64,000 nt of DNA from Beta vulgaris subsp. vulgaris. Lineage: Eukaryota > Streptophyta > Magnoliopsida > Caryophyllales > Amaranthaceae. The DNA is taken from positions 45,389,673 to 45,453,672 of the forward strand of contig NC_079202.1 in the NCBI RefSeq assembly GCF_026745355.1, written 5' to 3'. Positions 12,331 to 25,797 of this stretch are shown piece after piece; position 1 is the first letter of the stretch, and every line of letters begins with the position of its first letter. The position numbers and the translations under genes are program-made. Below the pieces are notes generated by a model. The model was given only the letters and a program-made list of their open reading frames with translations. It was not told the DNA's origin and did not search any database.

Positions 12331-12826
12331 CAATTGGTAGATGGTGGACTTGTGTCTACCATTAGGATAACATAGGGCAAAATGCAGCCCAAAAAACATA
12401 AAACGCATGCAACTAATATATATCAACTGTTCTTCAATGAACATGTGAAATTAATGTACATCAACTGTTCTCCAATGAACATCGATCACGTTGATTCTCC
12501 TTTGTTGGTCTTTTATCTTTATGTTCCTTAGTTTGTTTATTGCAGATATTTCTTGGTTGATTGTGTTTTTCTTGTCTATTCATTAGGTTGAGTGGTTGTT
12601 CATCGGTCATTTCCTCTCATGTTCATCTTTTTTCTTGTTGTTCATTGCTGATTCAGATGTTCATTGAGTCTCGTGTGTTGTTCTTTTGTTCTACTTTCAT
12701 CTTCATGTTGCTTAGTTTGTTTATTGAGGATGTTGTTTTGTTCATTGTACTATAATGCGAAACGGCGTCGTATGGAATGGTGCGCACCATTTAGATTGTA
12801 GACTCATGTCTACCATATAATTTGCA
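12331..12826. mobile_element. small TIR element with 9-bp target duplication
   Basis: The 496-bp block is bounded by identical 9-bp repeats TCTAGTTAT (12322-12330 and 12827-12835). Its ends carry imperfect inverted repeats of the form TGGTGGACTTGTGTCTACCAT and TGGTAGACATGAGTCTACAAT. The paralogous locus near 62385-62395 has a single uninterrupted copy of the junction. The 9-bp duplication suggests a Mutator-type transposase. The inside has repeated TGTTCATTG motifs and no gene. Confidence 0.7.
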
Positions 12827-12835
12827 TCTAGTTAT

Positions 12836-13130
12836 AGAGTTGGCAAAAGTTGACTCGATAAGATAGTAAGATACAAATGAACATGAAATTCGCAGGTTAG
12901 TGTTGATCATTTTCTACTCATTTATTTAAGTCGGTAACACGAGTTTTAATGTTTATATGAGTGGGTTTACTGTTGAGTTCGTTAACATAAACATGACAGG
13001 ACTTTTGTTTAGTTCAAATTTATCAAAAATATTAAGCTCATATCGCAATTTAATGGTATAAGTTAACAATATAGCAATCCTCTTAAAATTTTCAATATAT
13101 CTATTCGGTTAAGGATTAGCCGTTCCTAAA
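12836..13130. other. HisRS-PP2C spacer segment and junction with inserted DNA
   Basis: 12836-12960 matches 62393-62503 of the paralogous locus, ending at a shared CGGTA.CACGAG. Beyond that the sequence is unrelated until about 15118, which marks the left edge of a separate insertion. Confidence 0.6.
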
Positions 13131-14862
13131 TTGACTGAACCCAACATCATGGCCACAACTAGGCATAGCCTGGCTCTCCAGTCAAGTTCCTCCCTTCTCG
13201 TGGAAACATGGGTCTACTGCTACGTACTCAAATGGGCAACACGAGCAAGGTACGTGCATATCTCTATTTTTACGGACTCGGAGCAACTGGTTATGTATCT
13301 CTCCACTGACTCTCCTCTGAACATCGGTATGCAATGGATCAATCATGATTTGAAGACCTTGGCCAGCCAAACTGATTCATGTAGGGTTGATAAGTCATTT
13401 ATATATATAGTTTTTAGGTGCATTTAGGTTGCATTTTAGAGCATTTAGTTTCATATTTAGGTTCATTATTGCATTATATTCTTAAGTTATGATTTTCTAC
13501 TCCTATTCAGTATGTTTTCTTGTTTTTGATGAATTTCAGGCATTGATAACGTATTTGGAGTATGATTAGCTAAGCTTGAGGATTAGGAGCACTTGGAGGG
13601 AAGCTACAATGCATAAGGATCGTCATAGATATTTTATAGTACGAATTCGAGCGAAAACAAAGCGGAAAATCATTAGAAGAAATGTGAAAAAAGAGTCATG
13701 TCTACTCTTCTGATCATAACTTCTTATGTGCTCCTTAAAATCGAGTAATTCCAGCAGATTTAGAAACTAGATAGACTTGAAGAGCTTTCCAACGATAGGT
13801 GGCACGCCCCGAGGAGACTTTTAGTCAAGGAGTTATGCCTTTCGGAAGATTGCACTGTTTCTGCTGGAATCTGCCACGCGTACGCGCGGATCACTAATCC
13901 GCCTATTAATGATTTATTTAAGATTTTCCTTATCTTGTAAATTACTTTCCTAGTCATATTAGGTTAAAGAATATTATTTAGATTAGTTTTCATTCTTTTT
14001 TCTCTTTCCTCTCCCCTTCACGTTATTTTATTATTCTTTAGGTTTTTAGTTTTAGTCTCTTTCTCCTCTTTTTCTCGCTAGTTTTTGGTTGTAAACCCTG
14101 GTTTTTATTCTTCTTCATTAATTCATGATTTCTTTTAGTTTCTTTCATTGATTTCTTTGATTATGTTTTCATTTATAGTTTTAGATTTCATCTTTTATTT
14201 CATGATAGAGTAGTTTTTATTTCTAGTGTTTGGGAATCCATGTTTATATGCTATGATTTGATTGATATTTATTCATGGTTTGATTAATTATTGATTTCTC
14301 TAATTGATTAGTGTTTTTATTGTTAATCTTGCAATCTGATCAATTGTCTGATTAAATTTTGCTAATATAGAGTCATAGATCGAGAGATAGTACTCTTTAG
14401 AGGCTTACCTACAATTAGCAAATCTGATTATGTTGAGCGACCATACTAGCATATGTTGATTTGAGAGCGTTAATGCCTGACCAAGGATTAATCTGTGCTC
14501 TAGATATCTGATTAGTTGAACTGTGATAATATTTTGATAGTTCATAAGTATAAACATGGTGAACCATTACCCTAGATCTTTTTAGTTTGATTTTCGTAGT
14601 TTAATTAGTTTAGAACTTTAGTATTCATATTCTTGATCTTGTTTAGTTTCCTATACCTTAGAACTAGATTAAAACGACCATCTCTCTGTGGATTCGACCC
14701 TACTTACCCTACTACATTGTTAGAAGGTTTTGCAGGAATTATTTTTGACGGGTGTACGACAACCTATCAAGGATTACCAAGGTTTCCAGAACTACGGTCC
14801 AAGAAGCTCACAACCTGGCTAAACACCGTCGTCTAAACAAGATCCCTTATTCTGATAATTAA
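13131..14862 (+). pseudogene. RNase H-like (RVT_3) fragment split by a solo LTR
   Basis: The frame 13131-13387 contains FTDSEQLVMYL and INHDLKTLA, typical of the plant RNase H-like domain found at the C-terminus of LINE polyproteins. After the solo LTR the same frame resumes at 14770 with KVSRTTVQEAHNLAKH and ends at a TAA (14860-14862). The initial catalytic part is absent, so this is a domain fragment, probably from a LINE. It lies in DNA absent from the paralogous locus. Confidence 0.65.
13388..14769 (+). mobile_element. solo LTR, TGATAAGTC type (1382 bp)
   Basis: The LTR starts TGATAAGTCATTT and ends GACAACCTATCA. It is flanked by AGGGT (13383-13387) and AGGAT (14770-14774), a 5-bp target duplication with one change. 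It interrupts the RNase H-like frame. Its first part matches, inverted, the LTR piece ending at 29486. The same starting sequence recurs at 37972 on minus. It has no coding sequence. The start resembles LTRs of Ty3/Gypsy Tat/Athila-type elements, but the family call is an inference. Confidence 0.8.
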
Positions 14863-15117
14863 TTTCAGCATTATTTTTTGATGTAAAAAAAAAAGCCATA
14901 CATAAATTAAGACAATGGTATTGCTAAAAAGTTCTTCCAATTTAATTTAAATTGGTTAAATGAGTCAATACATTTAACCGTTTATTAAATGGTACGGATT
15001 AGTGTAATTGATTTTGACACGTTTAATAATACATCGGAGTTTGTGTCAAGGGGTTTCGACACATTTTATATATTGACACGTAAACAAAATTTCCATGTAA
15101 AATAGTGATATTATGTC

Positions 15118-15657
15118 ATCAATTTGCAAGGAATTCATAGAGAAATTGTTGCTTTTATTTTACAAGTTTCAAATATATTAGAGATGAATCTTGTTTTAAA
15201 GTACTTTTCAACTTGTTAATTAGTCTCTCTTCTTTGTCTTTTTTTTTGTTTTGTTTTGTTAAGTCTTCTACTATAAAACAAACTACTAATCAAGCGATGT
15301 ATATCACTGATAAATTATAATTTATAGTTTTCTCGAAAAATAAGTTATTGTGTCTACAATAATTTTATTATCTCAATAAAAAAACAATCATAAATAATAA
15401 CAATTATAAATTCTAACGAAAAATAATTCAACAAAGTACATATAAAGAGATTGACAACAGAATCTGCTTCGCTAACAAATAAATAAATAAATAAAAATTG
15501 CTTCGCTAACAAATAAATAAATAAAAATTTCTTCGTCCTAACATAATAATAGAAAATTTATTTTCTAGCTACTTCAAATCTTGTTTTCCTTTTTTCTTCC
15601 CATCTTATACTTTTTCTTGAAATTTGCCACTTTTTGCTGAAAATGAAAATTTTTTAA
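15118..15657. other. HisRS-PP2C spacer block shared with 62546-63058
   Basis: The sequence is collinear with the paralogous spacer, for example TACAAGTTTCAAATATATTAG and TTTTCTAGCTACTT. It includes a 30-bp tandem duplication with (AAAT)n at 15468-15530 that is single plus partial in the paralogue. There is no gene. Confidence 0.8.
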
Positions 15658-15666
15658 AAGAATTAA

Positions 15667-15925
15667 GGGTTAATTGGCTAAAACAACACAGCCTTTGACT
15701 CAAGTGCAAGGAACACCACAACCTTAAACGGATACAAAGCGTAGCATCAACTTAAACATGTTGTGCAGGAAATAACATAAATGGCACCGGAGCACGGAGA
15801 TTCCACCAGAGTTAGGGAATCTCCATTATTTTAATATTTTCTTTTAATTCCCTCCTCTTTTTTTGTTACGGTCACGTGCCTGTCCCATTTCTTCTCTATC
15901 TCCTCTTTACTCTTCTTCATTGTTG
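15667..15925 (+). repeat. MULE left terminal inverted repeat
   Basis: It aligns with the reverse complement of 29930-30191 over its whole length with scattered mismatches and small indels. Shared landmarks include AAATGGCACCG, GCACGGAGATTCCACC and CCTGTCCCATTTCTT. Confidence 0.9.
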
Positions 15926-16140
15926 TGCTACTTCCTTATTTTGCCATTTTCTTTCCTGTTCGACGCACCACACATCTTCGCATCATCAACAAATTACATC
16001 AGCGTCAATATCGAAATCAAGGAGCTGGATTTACTTCTATCATCATTAATAATTGACGTGTAAAAATTGTGGCAAATTTACTTAGCTTCCTCGGGGCGTG
16101 CCACCTATCTTTGCAAAGCTCTTCAAGTCTAGTTTCCAAA

Positions 16141-19091
16141 TGTAACACCATGGATTTCCGTCCTAATTTTTTTCGCTTTAATCTTCCCTTAATCGATCTC
16201 TTTTCACTAAAAGTTAGTATTTTATTCAAAAAAAAAAATAATTATATCGTATAAGTTATAGTTTGTCAACCTGTTTTAAAAACAAAAATTATATTTATTT
16301 AGTATATGTTATTATTATATTTATTTGAATTATTATTTATTTTTTTATGGTAGTTAAATATTCGCATTGAGGTTACGCTTTATATTTTATCGACTTGTCG
16401 CGCGGTTGGACCGTTTAGGTAGCGAGAGAGGTCCGAACTATTACACAATTAATGCTAGTAGAATTTTATGAAGTAATATGAGGAATTTTTTCAGAATTCT
16501 AAAGGGTTTATAACCCCCTTGTAACCTCCCTCATAATCATTCTTAATACCTACATCAAATACCATCAATTATGCTTGGTTTCTTTCCCTTTTTAATTCTC
16601 ATATTTGGGGACACTAAACTAACGTGAATAATACTCATCCTTGCAAACTTTTCGGCCTCCTTGAGTAAGAAAAATATTATTTATTTTACTTCATATTCTC
16701 CCACCATTGTTGCTCACCAAGAAGCACCATTTTATTCACCCTTTTGTCACATACAATACATAGTATATATTCACTCTTATATTGGGATTACTAAGCTCTT
16801 GTTGGGGTTGCTAGGAGGTCATCACTTGGAGGACGAACCGGCGCACGACGATGGGAACTAGACGACTTAGCTTCACTCCTCTAGTTGGCCCAAGTAACTA
16901 ACAACGATCCTAGTACGATTAGATTCCGTTTAGGATTTATCTAGTTTTAATACGAAGTTGGGTTAGTGTTGATCTTAGGATTTGGGTGGGATGTTATATG
17001 TTGTCATGTTTTTTTATTTTTATGAATTATATTATTATGTGATTATTATTATTTTTGTAGTTTGATAAATACAATGATGTATGTATAACCATACGATTTT
17101 AAGTTATAGATTGTGTTCATGTAGAGTTCATGTTTCCTTTGCGTGTATGGTTTGTATGTTCAACTTTGTTATCCCTGTAATTTGAGAGTTTGTAGCAATT
17201 ATTGGTATTACAAATATTGGCATGAAGTGTAACTCGTAAGGCAAAAATATGATCTTCGTGGCTAGTTTTGGTAGTGAGAATTATTATTTAAATGAGGTGT
17301 TGGTAGGAGAAACTAAAAGTCAAGGTGTAGGGAACTCAACTACTTCTGGACTGTCATTCTACTTCCTCTGGATCACTGGTTTTGAGATGATGTTGTATCC
17401 TTGCTCCTCTAACTAAGTGTGTATTACATGACAGTGTCGTAGAGTTGTTAGAAGCATGCTTTGTTTTTTTTCATTTTTTTTGTCTTCTAGTGTGTTACAC
17501 TTAGTGATGAAGAGGAATGGATGTGAATCAAGTTCTGATATGTGTTCTACTTTATATATATATATTGAAACTAAAAACATAGTTCACGTTATGAATTTCT
17601 TTGTGGGTGTCTTGCTGCCACAATTACCTTTAAATTGTTAGTTCTAATTAAGATTCTGATTTTCTCATCGGGATTTTACATTATCATCTTTAGCTAAGAT
17701 GTGGTTTAGTTTTATGTCATTGCATCTAGCAATTTTAATAAGTTAGTATTATGATCATGTTTTCAAGAGATGTCGTCTATAAGTATATAGCACAAGTGAT
17801 TTCATTATTTTGTGGTTTGTTTGTATCAAGTTAGAAGTATAATAGTTTTGTAGTTTTTATAAATCGATATCTAAGTTATCGACGTTACAATACTCGAGGG
17901 AGAATAATACTGTCTTTAGTACTGTTTCGCCAAGAGTTATGTACCGGGAGTATTACAACTAACGTTGTAATTAACTTTGTACCCAAACTCAGACAACGAG
18001 AGTGTAGAAGTTGGAATATTTTTGGTTATATTGTGTTTTGGTGTATAAGTATGTTTTAATGAAGGACTATTATTATTATTTTTCTTTGTTGGGAGAAATG
18101 ATTTATTAGTATAACTATTACTATTACTTTGGGAAAAATAAATATTGTTAAATTGAGACTCTTGGATTGCGATCCTAGTTTCTGCTGATTTTAGGTGTAA
18201 GGTCTGAAGGACACCTTATTATTTATATTTGATGAAGAAATTATAGTATTTATTTGTAGAAATACTTTACTGAGATTAAGATATCCGGTGGGATAGATGT
18301 AGTCCCCGGTGAAGAACATGTCAACTACCTATGTTGCAATTTAGGGGTATTACCTGGATTAATTGTTGTAGCCCAAGAGGTTGAGAAGTACTGAGCTGGG
18401 TAATATCCTGCATGAGGAGTTTGTCCGTTCTTAGATACAGACAGTTGGGAATGTAAGCCCATAGGCTGTCTGGAGATTTCGATCTGACAAACCTTAGAAA
18501 GTGGGTTGCAATCCGCTGGCGTTCTACTCTTTCTCAAAAGCTATTTATATTATTTTGTTCTATTATTTTTGGAGGCTTATGTTATTGATCTTGTATGCTT
18601 ATATTAAGTTCACTAATGATGTTTTACTTGATTTAAGCATGTTAAACTGTCAGTTGTTATTTTGGTTTAGTTTGATGTTTTATGTTGATTCAGACTTATT
18701 TATTAATGCTTGGTAACTCCTACGTGGATCCTAATTGAGCTGGGAGAGTTGTTAGTTACTCCCACTAATTGTGGATGTTTGTTGATATATTTTGCAGGTT
18801 AATATGTTGCAGTATGGTTTCCTCCTTGTCATGGGTTTGAGAGATACCGGCGAGCTTAATTAGGAGGGTTACTTACTTCGTTTCTTTGCTTTATTTGTGG
18901 GATTTTGAGATTATCTCGTTATAGATACTTTTGGATTAATGTTCTTTGGGATTTATCTTGATGTTGTTTTAGATTTTATTTGAACTTTAGAGTGACACTG
19001 TCCGTCTTGACAATATCTCTGTTATTGTCTACTACTTAATAGATCTTTCTATTTTGTTTATTCATTGCTTGTGAATGGACAGATTGTTACA
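16141..19091 (+). mobile_element. 2.95-kb solo LTR, TGTAACACC type
   Basis: It begins TGTAACACCATGG and ends GACAGATTGTTACA. A perfect 5-bp target duplication CCAAA (16136-16140 and 19092-19096) flanks it. No protein-coding domain lies inside. The long LTR starting TGTAACACC resembles those of Tekay/Del chromoviruses, which is an inference. It results from LTR-LTR recombination of a former full element. It interrupts the truncated LTR described above. Confidence 0.85.
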
Positions 19092-20436
19092 CCAAATCTG
19101 CTGGAATTACTCGATTTCAATAAGCACATCAAAAGCTATGATTAGAAAAGTAGACGTGACTCTTTTTCCACAATCCTTCTAAGGATTTTCCGCTTTGTTC
19201 TAGCTCAAACTCGTATCTCTATTACATAAGAGAAGGGGGAGACCTATGGTGTCCTTTTTTGAACTGACTTATTTGCCCCCTTTCCCCTTTCCAATTAAAT
19301 TACAAATCTCTATTACATCAAACAAAGCCACGGGTATTAGAGAGCAAATCAAACTTTACAAAAATTAAGCAAATCACTTAAATCACTCACAAATCACTTA
19401 TATCAGGAAACAAATGAGAAAATCATGTTAGAAGAAATCACACAAATCACTGAACTTTACACAAAAACTAAAAATTAACATACAAACCACTGTTATAAAA
19501 AACTCACAAAATTAACTCACAAATCACTTATAGTACGGTCTCAATACATAAAAAACATTCACAATCAACACTTACAATTGTTCTCAAAAACTCTTCAATA
19601 CCTATACACGATATACATAACAATCTGCAAAAAAACGATATACACAGGAATATCACACATTTGACCATCGACGATTTTCAATCTTCCAAAAAGGTACACA
19701 ATTCTTTCAATCTTGCAATTTATTTCAAATTAGTTGAAAAAACAATAGCAATTGTTATGTAGTCGACTAACAGAAATAAGGGTGATAATAAAAATTTTCG
19801 CCAACGAATTTTTCAAAAATTTAATTTCGGATAAAAAGTTACATTAACATTGAAATTAAGCACCAAGGTAAAAGTAACGATTTTTGTTATTTAAAAAAAA
19901 AACATGTTAAATCACTGAAATTAACGATTTTTGTTATTAAAAAAAAACAACGATTTTGTTATTTCAAAAAAAAAACAACGATTTTTGTTATTTCATATTA
20001 ATATAAAATTTTCATGATAAAAGTATAATTTTCATGATAAAAGTGTAATTTTTGAGTACATGATAAAAGTATAAAATTCTAGATTTTTGTTATTTCAAAA
20101 AAAAAACAAACAGTGAAATTAAGCACCATTTTCAGAAAAAAGGGCTTTTGTACAATTTAACTTTAATTCATTTTCATGTTAAATCAGAAAACAAGATAAA
20201 AGTAACGATTTTTTTTTTTTCAAAAAAAATCCAATTTCAAAATCTGACAGAAAATTTCAAATTTAAGTTTGTGAAATCATAATTTAGATGTTAGGCAAGG
20301 GAAAAAAATGAAAAAGATTTATACGTTTTGGATTAAATTTTGGAAACATTGATTTATAATTTTCGGATTAAAACAAAAATTACATTAATTTGCGAATTAC
20401 CTTTCTTTGAGATAAAATCTACTGCTGCGCATGCTT

Positions 20437-20665
20437 AATACTTGAAATAGTTGATTTTGATGAACTGGGTAGTGAGTTCCTTCAAAAGTATAATCCGATC
20501 GTCTTCTGCATATAGGGTCGGATTCTTCAAAATAGTCAAAATAGTTGATTTTGCCAAAAAATTCTAATACATAGTTTGATGAACTGGGTAGTGGATTCCT
20601 TCAAAAATAGTGGAATTACACAGTGAGAGAAGAGAAAGAATGAACTGGGTAGGGGGGTTCCTTCA
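20437..20665 (+). repeat. short dispersed repeats in the Helitron 5' region
   Basis: GAACTGGGTAGTGAGTTCCT and close variants occur three times with spacing near 110 and 60 bases, followed by TTCAAAA. This noncoding stretch (19216-21276) also holds AT-rich repeats and no gene. Confidence 0.6.
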
Positions 20666-21276
20666 AAAAAGATGAAATCAGATGATTAGATCTTGATGAA
20701 GATGATAACAAAGAAAGGTTGATGATGATGATTAGATTTTTAGGGGATTAAAAACCAAGGTTGATGATGATGATAACGATGCTTGAAGATGGTGAGCAAG
20801 AACAACAGAAATAAGATGGAAGTGAGGGAGGAAGAGAGAGAAGGCCGCCTGAAGGGGGTGAAGGTTTAGAAACGTGGGGTTAGTGGGTTACAAAAGGATA
20901 GCAGAAGTCAGAAGACACTAGAATTTTATTTGTAGAAGTATAATAAATTGAAGAAGTAGTGCTTAAGTGATTTGCACATATATAGTACTTATATAACAAT
21001 GATTTGCACATATATGTTAGGGGTCATATATATCATTGTTTTTTTTTTTATCTTATATAAGCAGAATACAAGCAATTAGCGTGCATTTGCCACATAAGAA
21101 GAATACAATTTTTTATCTTACATAAGCAGACAATGTTTTTTTTATCTTATATAACAGTGATTTGCACAATATGGCTAAAGATAGGGTAAGTGAGACATTT
21201 TAGCGTGCATTTGCCACATACTTCCTCCGTTTAGATTAATGCCAACAATAATTATTGGATTGCAACTGAAAGTAAC

Positions 21277-24200
21277 ATGCCGACTCGACACTTCTGTGTT
21301 GGTGAAAGTAGCACTTCCAATGTCAATAACACGCCAGGAGAGACAACTTCTGGAATAAGGATTTGGAAGGTCGGGCGACGTGGATATCACAATTGTGCAA
21401 GGGATTACCAAGAGAGTAATGGGGTTCCCATATTCAGTCTACCTCCAGTGACAACATGTCCACACTCTCAACCACGACTTATTAGTTGTGAATCATCAGA
21501 ATTATGTTGCTTGAGCGGGAAGATCAGATTACCTGAATTCCCTTTGTCATCTGCTCTACTAGGCCTCTATTCTGATCAAGGAGAGGATGGGGAACATTTC
21601 AGACTGAACATTCGAAAGTATAATCATGTTTTCGCATTTACATCAATGGGAGTCGTTATAGATGATGAATTAGCCGACGCACGTCAAGGTGTGTACACAT
21701 ATCGTGCTCACGGTTCAATTTATCATCGTATTGGTGGATTATTACCTTTGAACTCAAATGATCGTCCTCGATTCCTTCAAATGTACATATATGATACCGA
21801 GCATGAAAATGAGCATCGAATGGCAGAAAATGCAACGTTAAGAGTGGATATCATTGATAGGATAAAAAATATTTTGAACGAGCACAATCCTTTTGTCAAT
21901 ACTCTCCGACATCTTGCTCAACGAGATGACATACAATAATGCAACTTTGTCATAAAAGAGCAACCTCCTAACCAACATAATTATTCAATGCCTTCAGCCT
22001 CTCAAGTTGCAGCAGTTGTTGTCGGAGGTGATGATATTGCCAACCTGAAAGAAAGGGATGTCATGGTAGAGTCCGTCAATGGACGACTCATGTATATCAA
22101 AGAGACTGCAACCTATTACGATCCACTACAATATCCTCTATTATTTCCTTACGGCTCTTACGGTTGGGATTTGAACACCAGATCTTTAACTGGCAAGAAG
22201 ATAACATGCCGAGAATTTTATTCGTATATGTTTCAGGTACATACAATATCACAACCATTCTCCATCCTCAATGTTAATCATTATGATTATTCTAACTGCT
22301 CCACCAATTTATACTTGAAATAGATGAGAGAATGTATAATATCTATAGTCTTAAGAGCTGGCCGTTAACTCAACAATTTGCTGTGGACAACTGTGTAAAG
22401 ATGCAAGCATCCAATTTGAGATGGGTTGCACTCAACCAAGACACAATTCGTGCAGATTTGTACAAGGGACTAGAGGATTCATACAATGTCGGAGAACACA
22501 ATACAGGCATGATATCGGTAATTACCTACTTTAATATAGACACGTACATTATTTGAACCTTATTTTATGCACTTTCTTACCTACATGTAGAAAATGTTGG
22601 ACGAAGAACTATACTTCCATCATCATTTGTTGGGAGTCCGCGAGATATGCATCAACGATACCAAGATGCAATGGCTTTGGTGCACAAATTTGGCAAGCCA
22701 GACATATTCCTTACTATGACGTGCAATCCGTCGTGGTCAGAAATAGTAGCAGAATTACTACCTGGCCAACAACCTCATGATCGTCCAGACTTGCTAACAA
22801 GGGTATTCCATGCCAGACTCGAGGAGTTAAAAAAGTGTGTGTTAGAAAGGAATGTTCTCGGGAAGGTAGTTGCTTGTGTATATGTGATTGAATTCCAAAA
22901 ACGAGGGCTTCCACATGTTCATATGTTACTAATTCTTGACCAAAGTGACAAGCTTGCCACTCCTGATGATTATGATAAAATAGTGAGAGCAAAATTCCTG
23001 ACCAACAACAAGAACCAGAGCTCCATAAAAGGATTCTTAAACACATGATTCACAACCCATGTGGTGTCCAGAATCCACGTTCACCATGCATGAAACAAGG
23101 GAGTTGTAAGAAGGGGTTTCCTAAGTCATTCTCTAATTGTACAAAGCAAGGAAATGACTCATATCCCATCTACCGTCGGCGTCAAGATGCTCCACCTATA
23201 CCGTTACGTGAGAATTCACGAGTAACTGTAGATAATCGGTGGGTAGTTCCATATAACCCGTGGTTGTTGAATAAGTATGATTGTCACATTAATGTAGAGA
23301 TATGCAGCAGCATTAAGTGTGTCAAATATTTATACAAATACATCCATAAGGGTTCTGATAGAGTTTCCATGGAAGTTCATAAAGGGGATGAGATTGCACA
23401 GTTCGTTGATGCAAGATGGATTTGTGCACCTGAAGCTATGTGGAAATTTTACAAATTTCCAATGACTCGGATGAACCCGTCAGTAGACCGTCTGCAAGTT
23501 CACTTGCCAAACATGCACCAAGTTAGATTCGAAGGAAACCAGCCTATCGAAAGCATTTTGGCTGACCCAAGGAACTCCAAAACAATGTTGACTGAGTTTT
23601 TCAAGATGAATTCAGTAGATCCTGAAGCCGAAATTACTATATAGAGAATTTCCAGAACAATATAGATGGATTAATTCCACGCGAGAGTGGCGCCGAAGGA
23701 AAACCATGCAGAAGTAATTGGTCGATTGTATGTAGCTTCGCCTCTGGATGTTGAAAGGTTTTACCTAAGAATGTTACTAAACCATGTCAAAGGGCCCCAA
23801 CATATGATCATTTAAGGACTGTCAATGGGATACCCCACCCTACCTTTAGAGCTGCAGCTGAGTCCTTAGGTCTTATTGAGAATGATGAAAGCATACGTCA
23901 ATGTCTTAGAGAAGCATGTCAGGTAAGAATGCGTCGGCACTGAGACGATTATTTGCAACTATCTTAATATATTGTCAACCATCTGGGTTACGTGCACTGT
24001 GGGATGAGTTCTTCCCACACTTGGTTGAGGATTATCCGTCTTCGACAACGACAAACAACAATGAAATTCTAACTTACAAGCTTCTTAAAGACTTGGATCG
24101 CTTATTACGACCGCTCAGGAAAACAATATCAGACTACAATGAATTGCCAAATTTACCAGAATCTGTTGAAAATATTGACGAGTTATCTGAAGTGATGGAG

Positions 24201-25655
24201 GAGTATTTCTCAGTGCCAGTTCCTACTGAGGATACCGAGTGCATAGGTAAGTTGAATGCTATCAACGACATGCATATGACACAGTGATGAATGCTATCAC
24301 TTTAAAAATGGTGGTGCTTTCTTTGTTGATGGTCCCGGTGGTACTGGAAAAACATATCTGTATCGAGCTATATTAGCTACTATAAAAGGTAGAGGTGAGA
24401 TAGCTATCCCAACACAACTTCTGGAATTGCTCCACATTGTTGCACCAAGGGAGAACTTCACACTCAACTTTTCAACTACCATTAAAACCAGATAGCTCAT
24501 CGTCATGCACCTTTACAAAGGGTTCAAAAACCGGCATTCTTTTAAAACATTCTTCAGTTATTATATGGGATGAGGCACCAATGACACATAGGTATCAGTT
24601 TGAAGCAGTTGATCGTTCACTTAAGGATTTAATGGGAAATGACTTGCCATTTGGGGGAAAAATAATTGTGTTTGGTGGGATTTTAGGGAGGTTCTACCTG
24701 TTGTAGAAATGGAACAAGAGCTCAAATGATTGATGCATCCTTGATAAGGTCTCCACTATGGAACCATATTTCGGTTCTGCAATTGAGAGAAAACATGAGA
24801 TCTAGACATGACAATGGATTCGCTAATTTCTTACTCTCTATTGGAAATGGCGATGAACCTACCATTTCAGATGATATGATAAAATTGCCGAGTAACATGG
24901 TTATCCCTACTGTTGCTGATACCTCGATTGATGGGTTGATTGATCAAATTTTCCCCAATCTAAATGAACACATCGGTGATGGAAATTTTATGGTTGAAAG
25001 AGCAATCATCACTCCATTGAACGAAAATGCTGATAGAATCAATGACAAGGTTATCGAACGATTTCTCGGAGAAGGACGAACATACTACTCATTTGATTCA
25101 GTGCCTGATGATACAAGAAACCTGTATCAACAAGAGTTCCTAAATTCAATTGTCGCGTCAGGACTGCCTCCACATGTGCTCAAACTGAAACCTGGCGTTC
25201 CTCTAATGCTTCTCAGGAATATCGATCCTAAAAATGGCTTTGTAATGGAACACGACTACTTTGCCATTCGCTAAAGGATCATTTCATCGATGCTGAGATT
25301 TTAACTGGACATGCAAGGGGAAACAGGGTCTTTTTGCCAAGAATTCCGTTGAAAACTGCTGAAGATATTAGGTTACCTTTTTGAGATGGCCAGAAAGCAA
25401 TTCCCTGTAAAGTTGAGTTTTGGTTTAACTATAAACAAGTCTCAAGGGCAAACCATCCCACATGTTGGGATATATCTTCCTGATCATGTATTTAGCCATG
25501 GGCAGTTGTATGTTGCACTTTCGCGTGGAATTTCTGAGAACACGACAAAGATTACTGTCGATAATGGAAAGATTAGAGGAAAGGAAGGAGTGTTCACAAA
25601 AAATATTGTGTACAAGGAAGTTTTGTTACTTCTACATAGTGTATCTTACATTTAA
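21277..25655 (+). pseudogene. Helitron Rep/helicase (RepHel), degraded
   Basis: The pieces follow the usual order. An N-terminal region with CCLSGKIRLPEFP and a YNHVFAFTSMG block is at 21277-21939. The Helitron-like N region is at 21988-22237 and 22350-22590, with likely introns at 22237-22323 and about 22516-22590. The HUH nuclease motif GLPHVHMLL is near 22900-22925, and the two-tyrosine motif KYLYKYIHKG is near 23320. The Pif1-type helicase follows, with Walker A GPGGTGKT (about 24333), Walker B IIWDEAPM (about 24565) and motif VI HGQLYVALSRG (about 25500). The protein nicks and unwinds DNA for rolling-circle transposition. Frameshifts and stops (for example around 22360, 23040, 23640, 24287 and 24700) break it into at least nine frames. 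Confidence 0.9.
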
Positions 25656-25797
25656 TATTTCTTATTACCATATTTCTATGAAATTTAATAAATGTTATGA
25701 ATTATACTTTTGATAGTATGTAGTTTACACATGGTTTTAATGCACGCGATGTTTTAGATTTAACAGTATCAATTGAAAGTGATATTTTTATATATAT

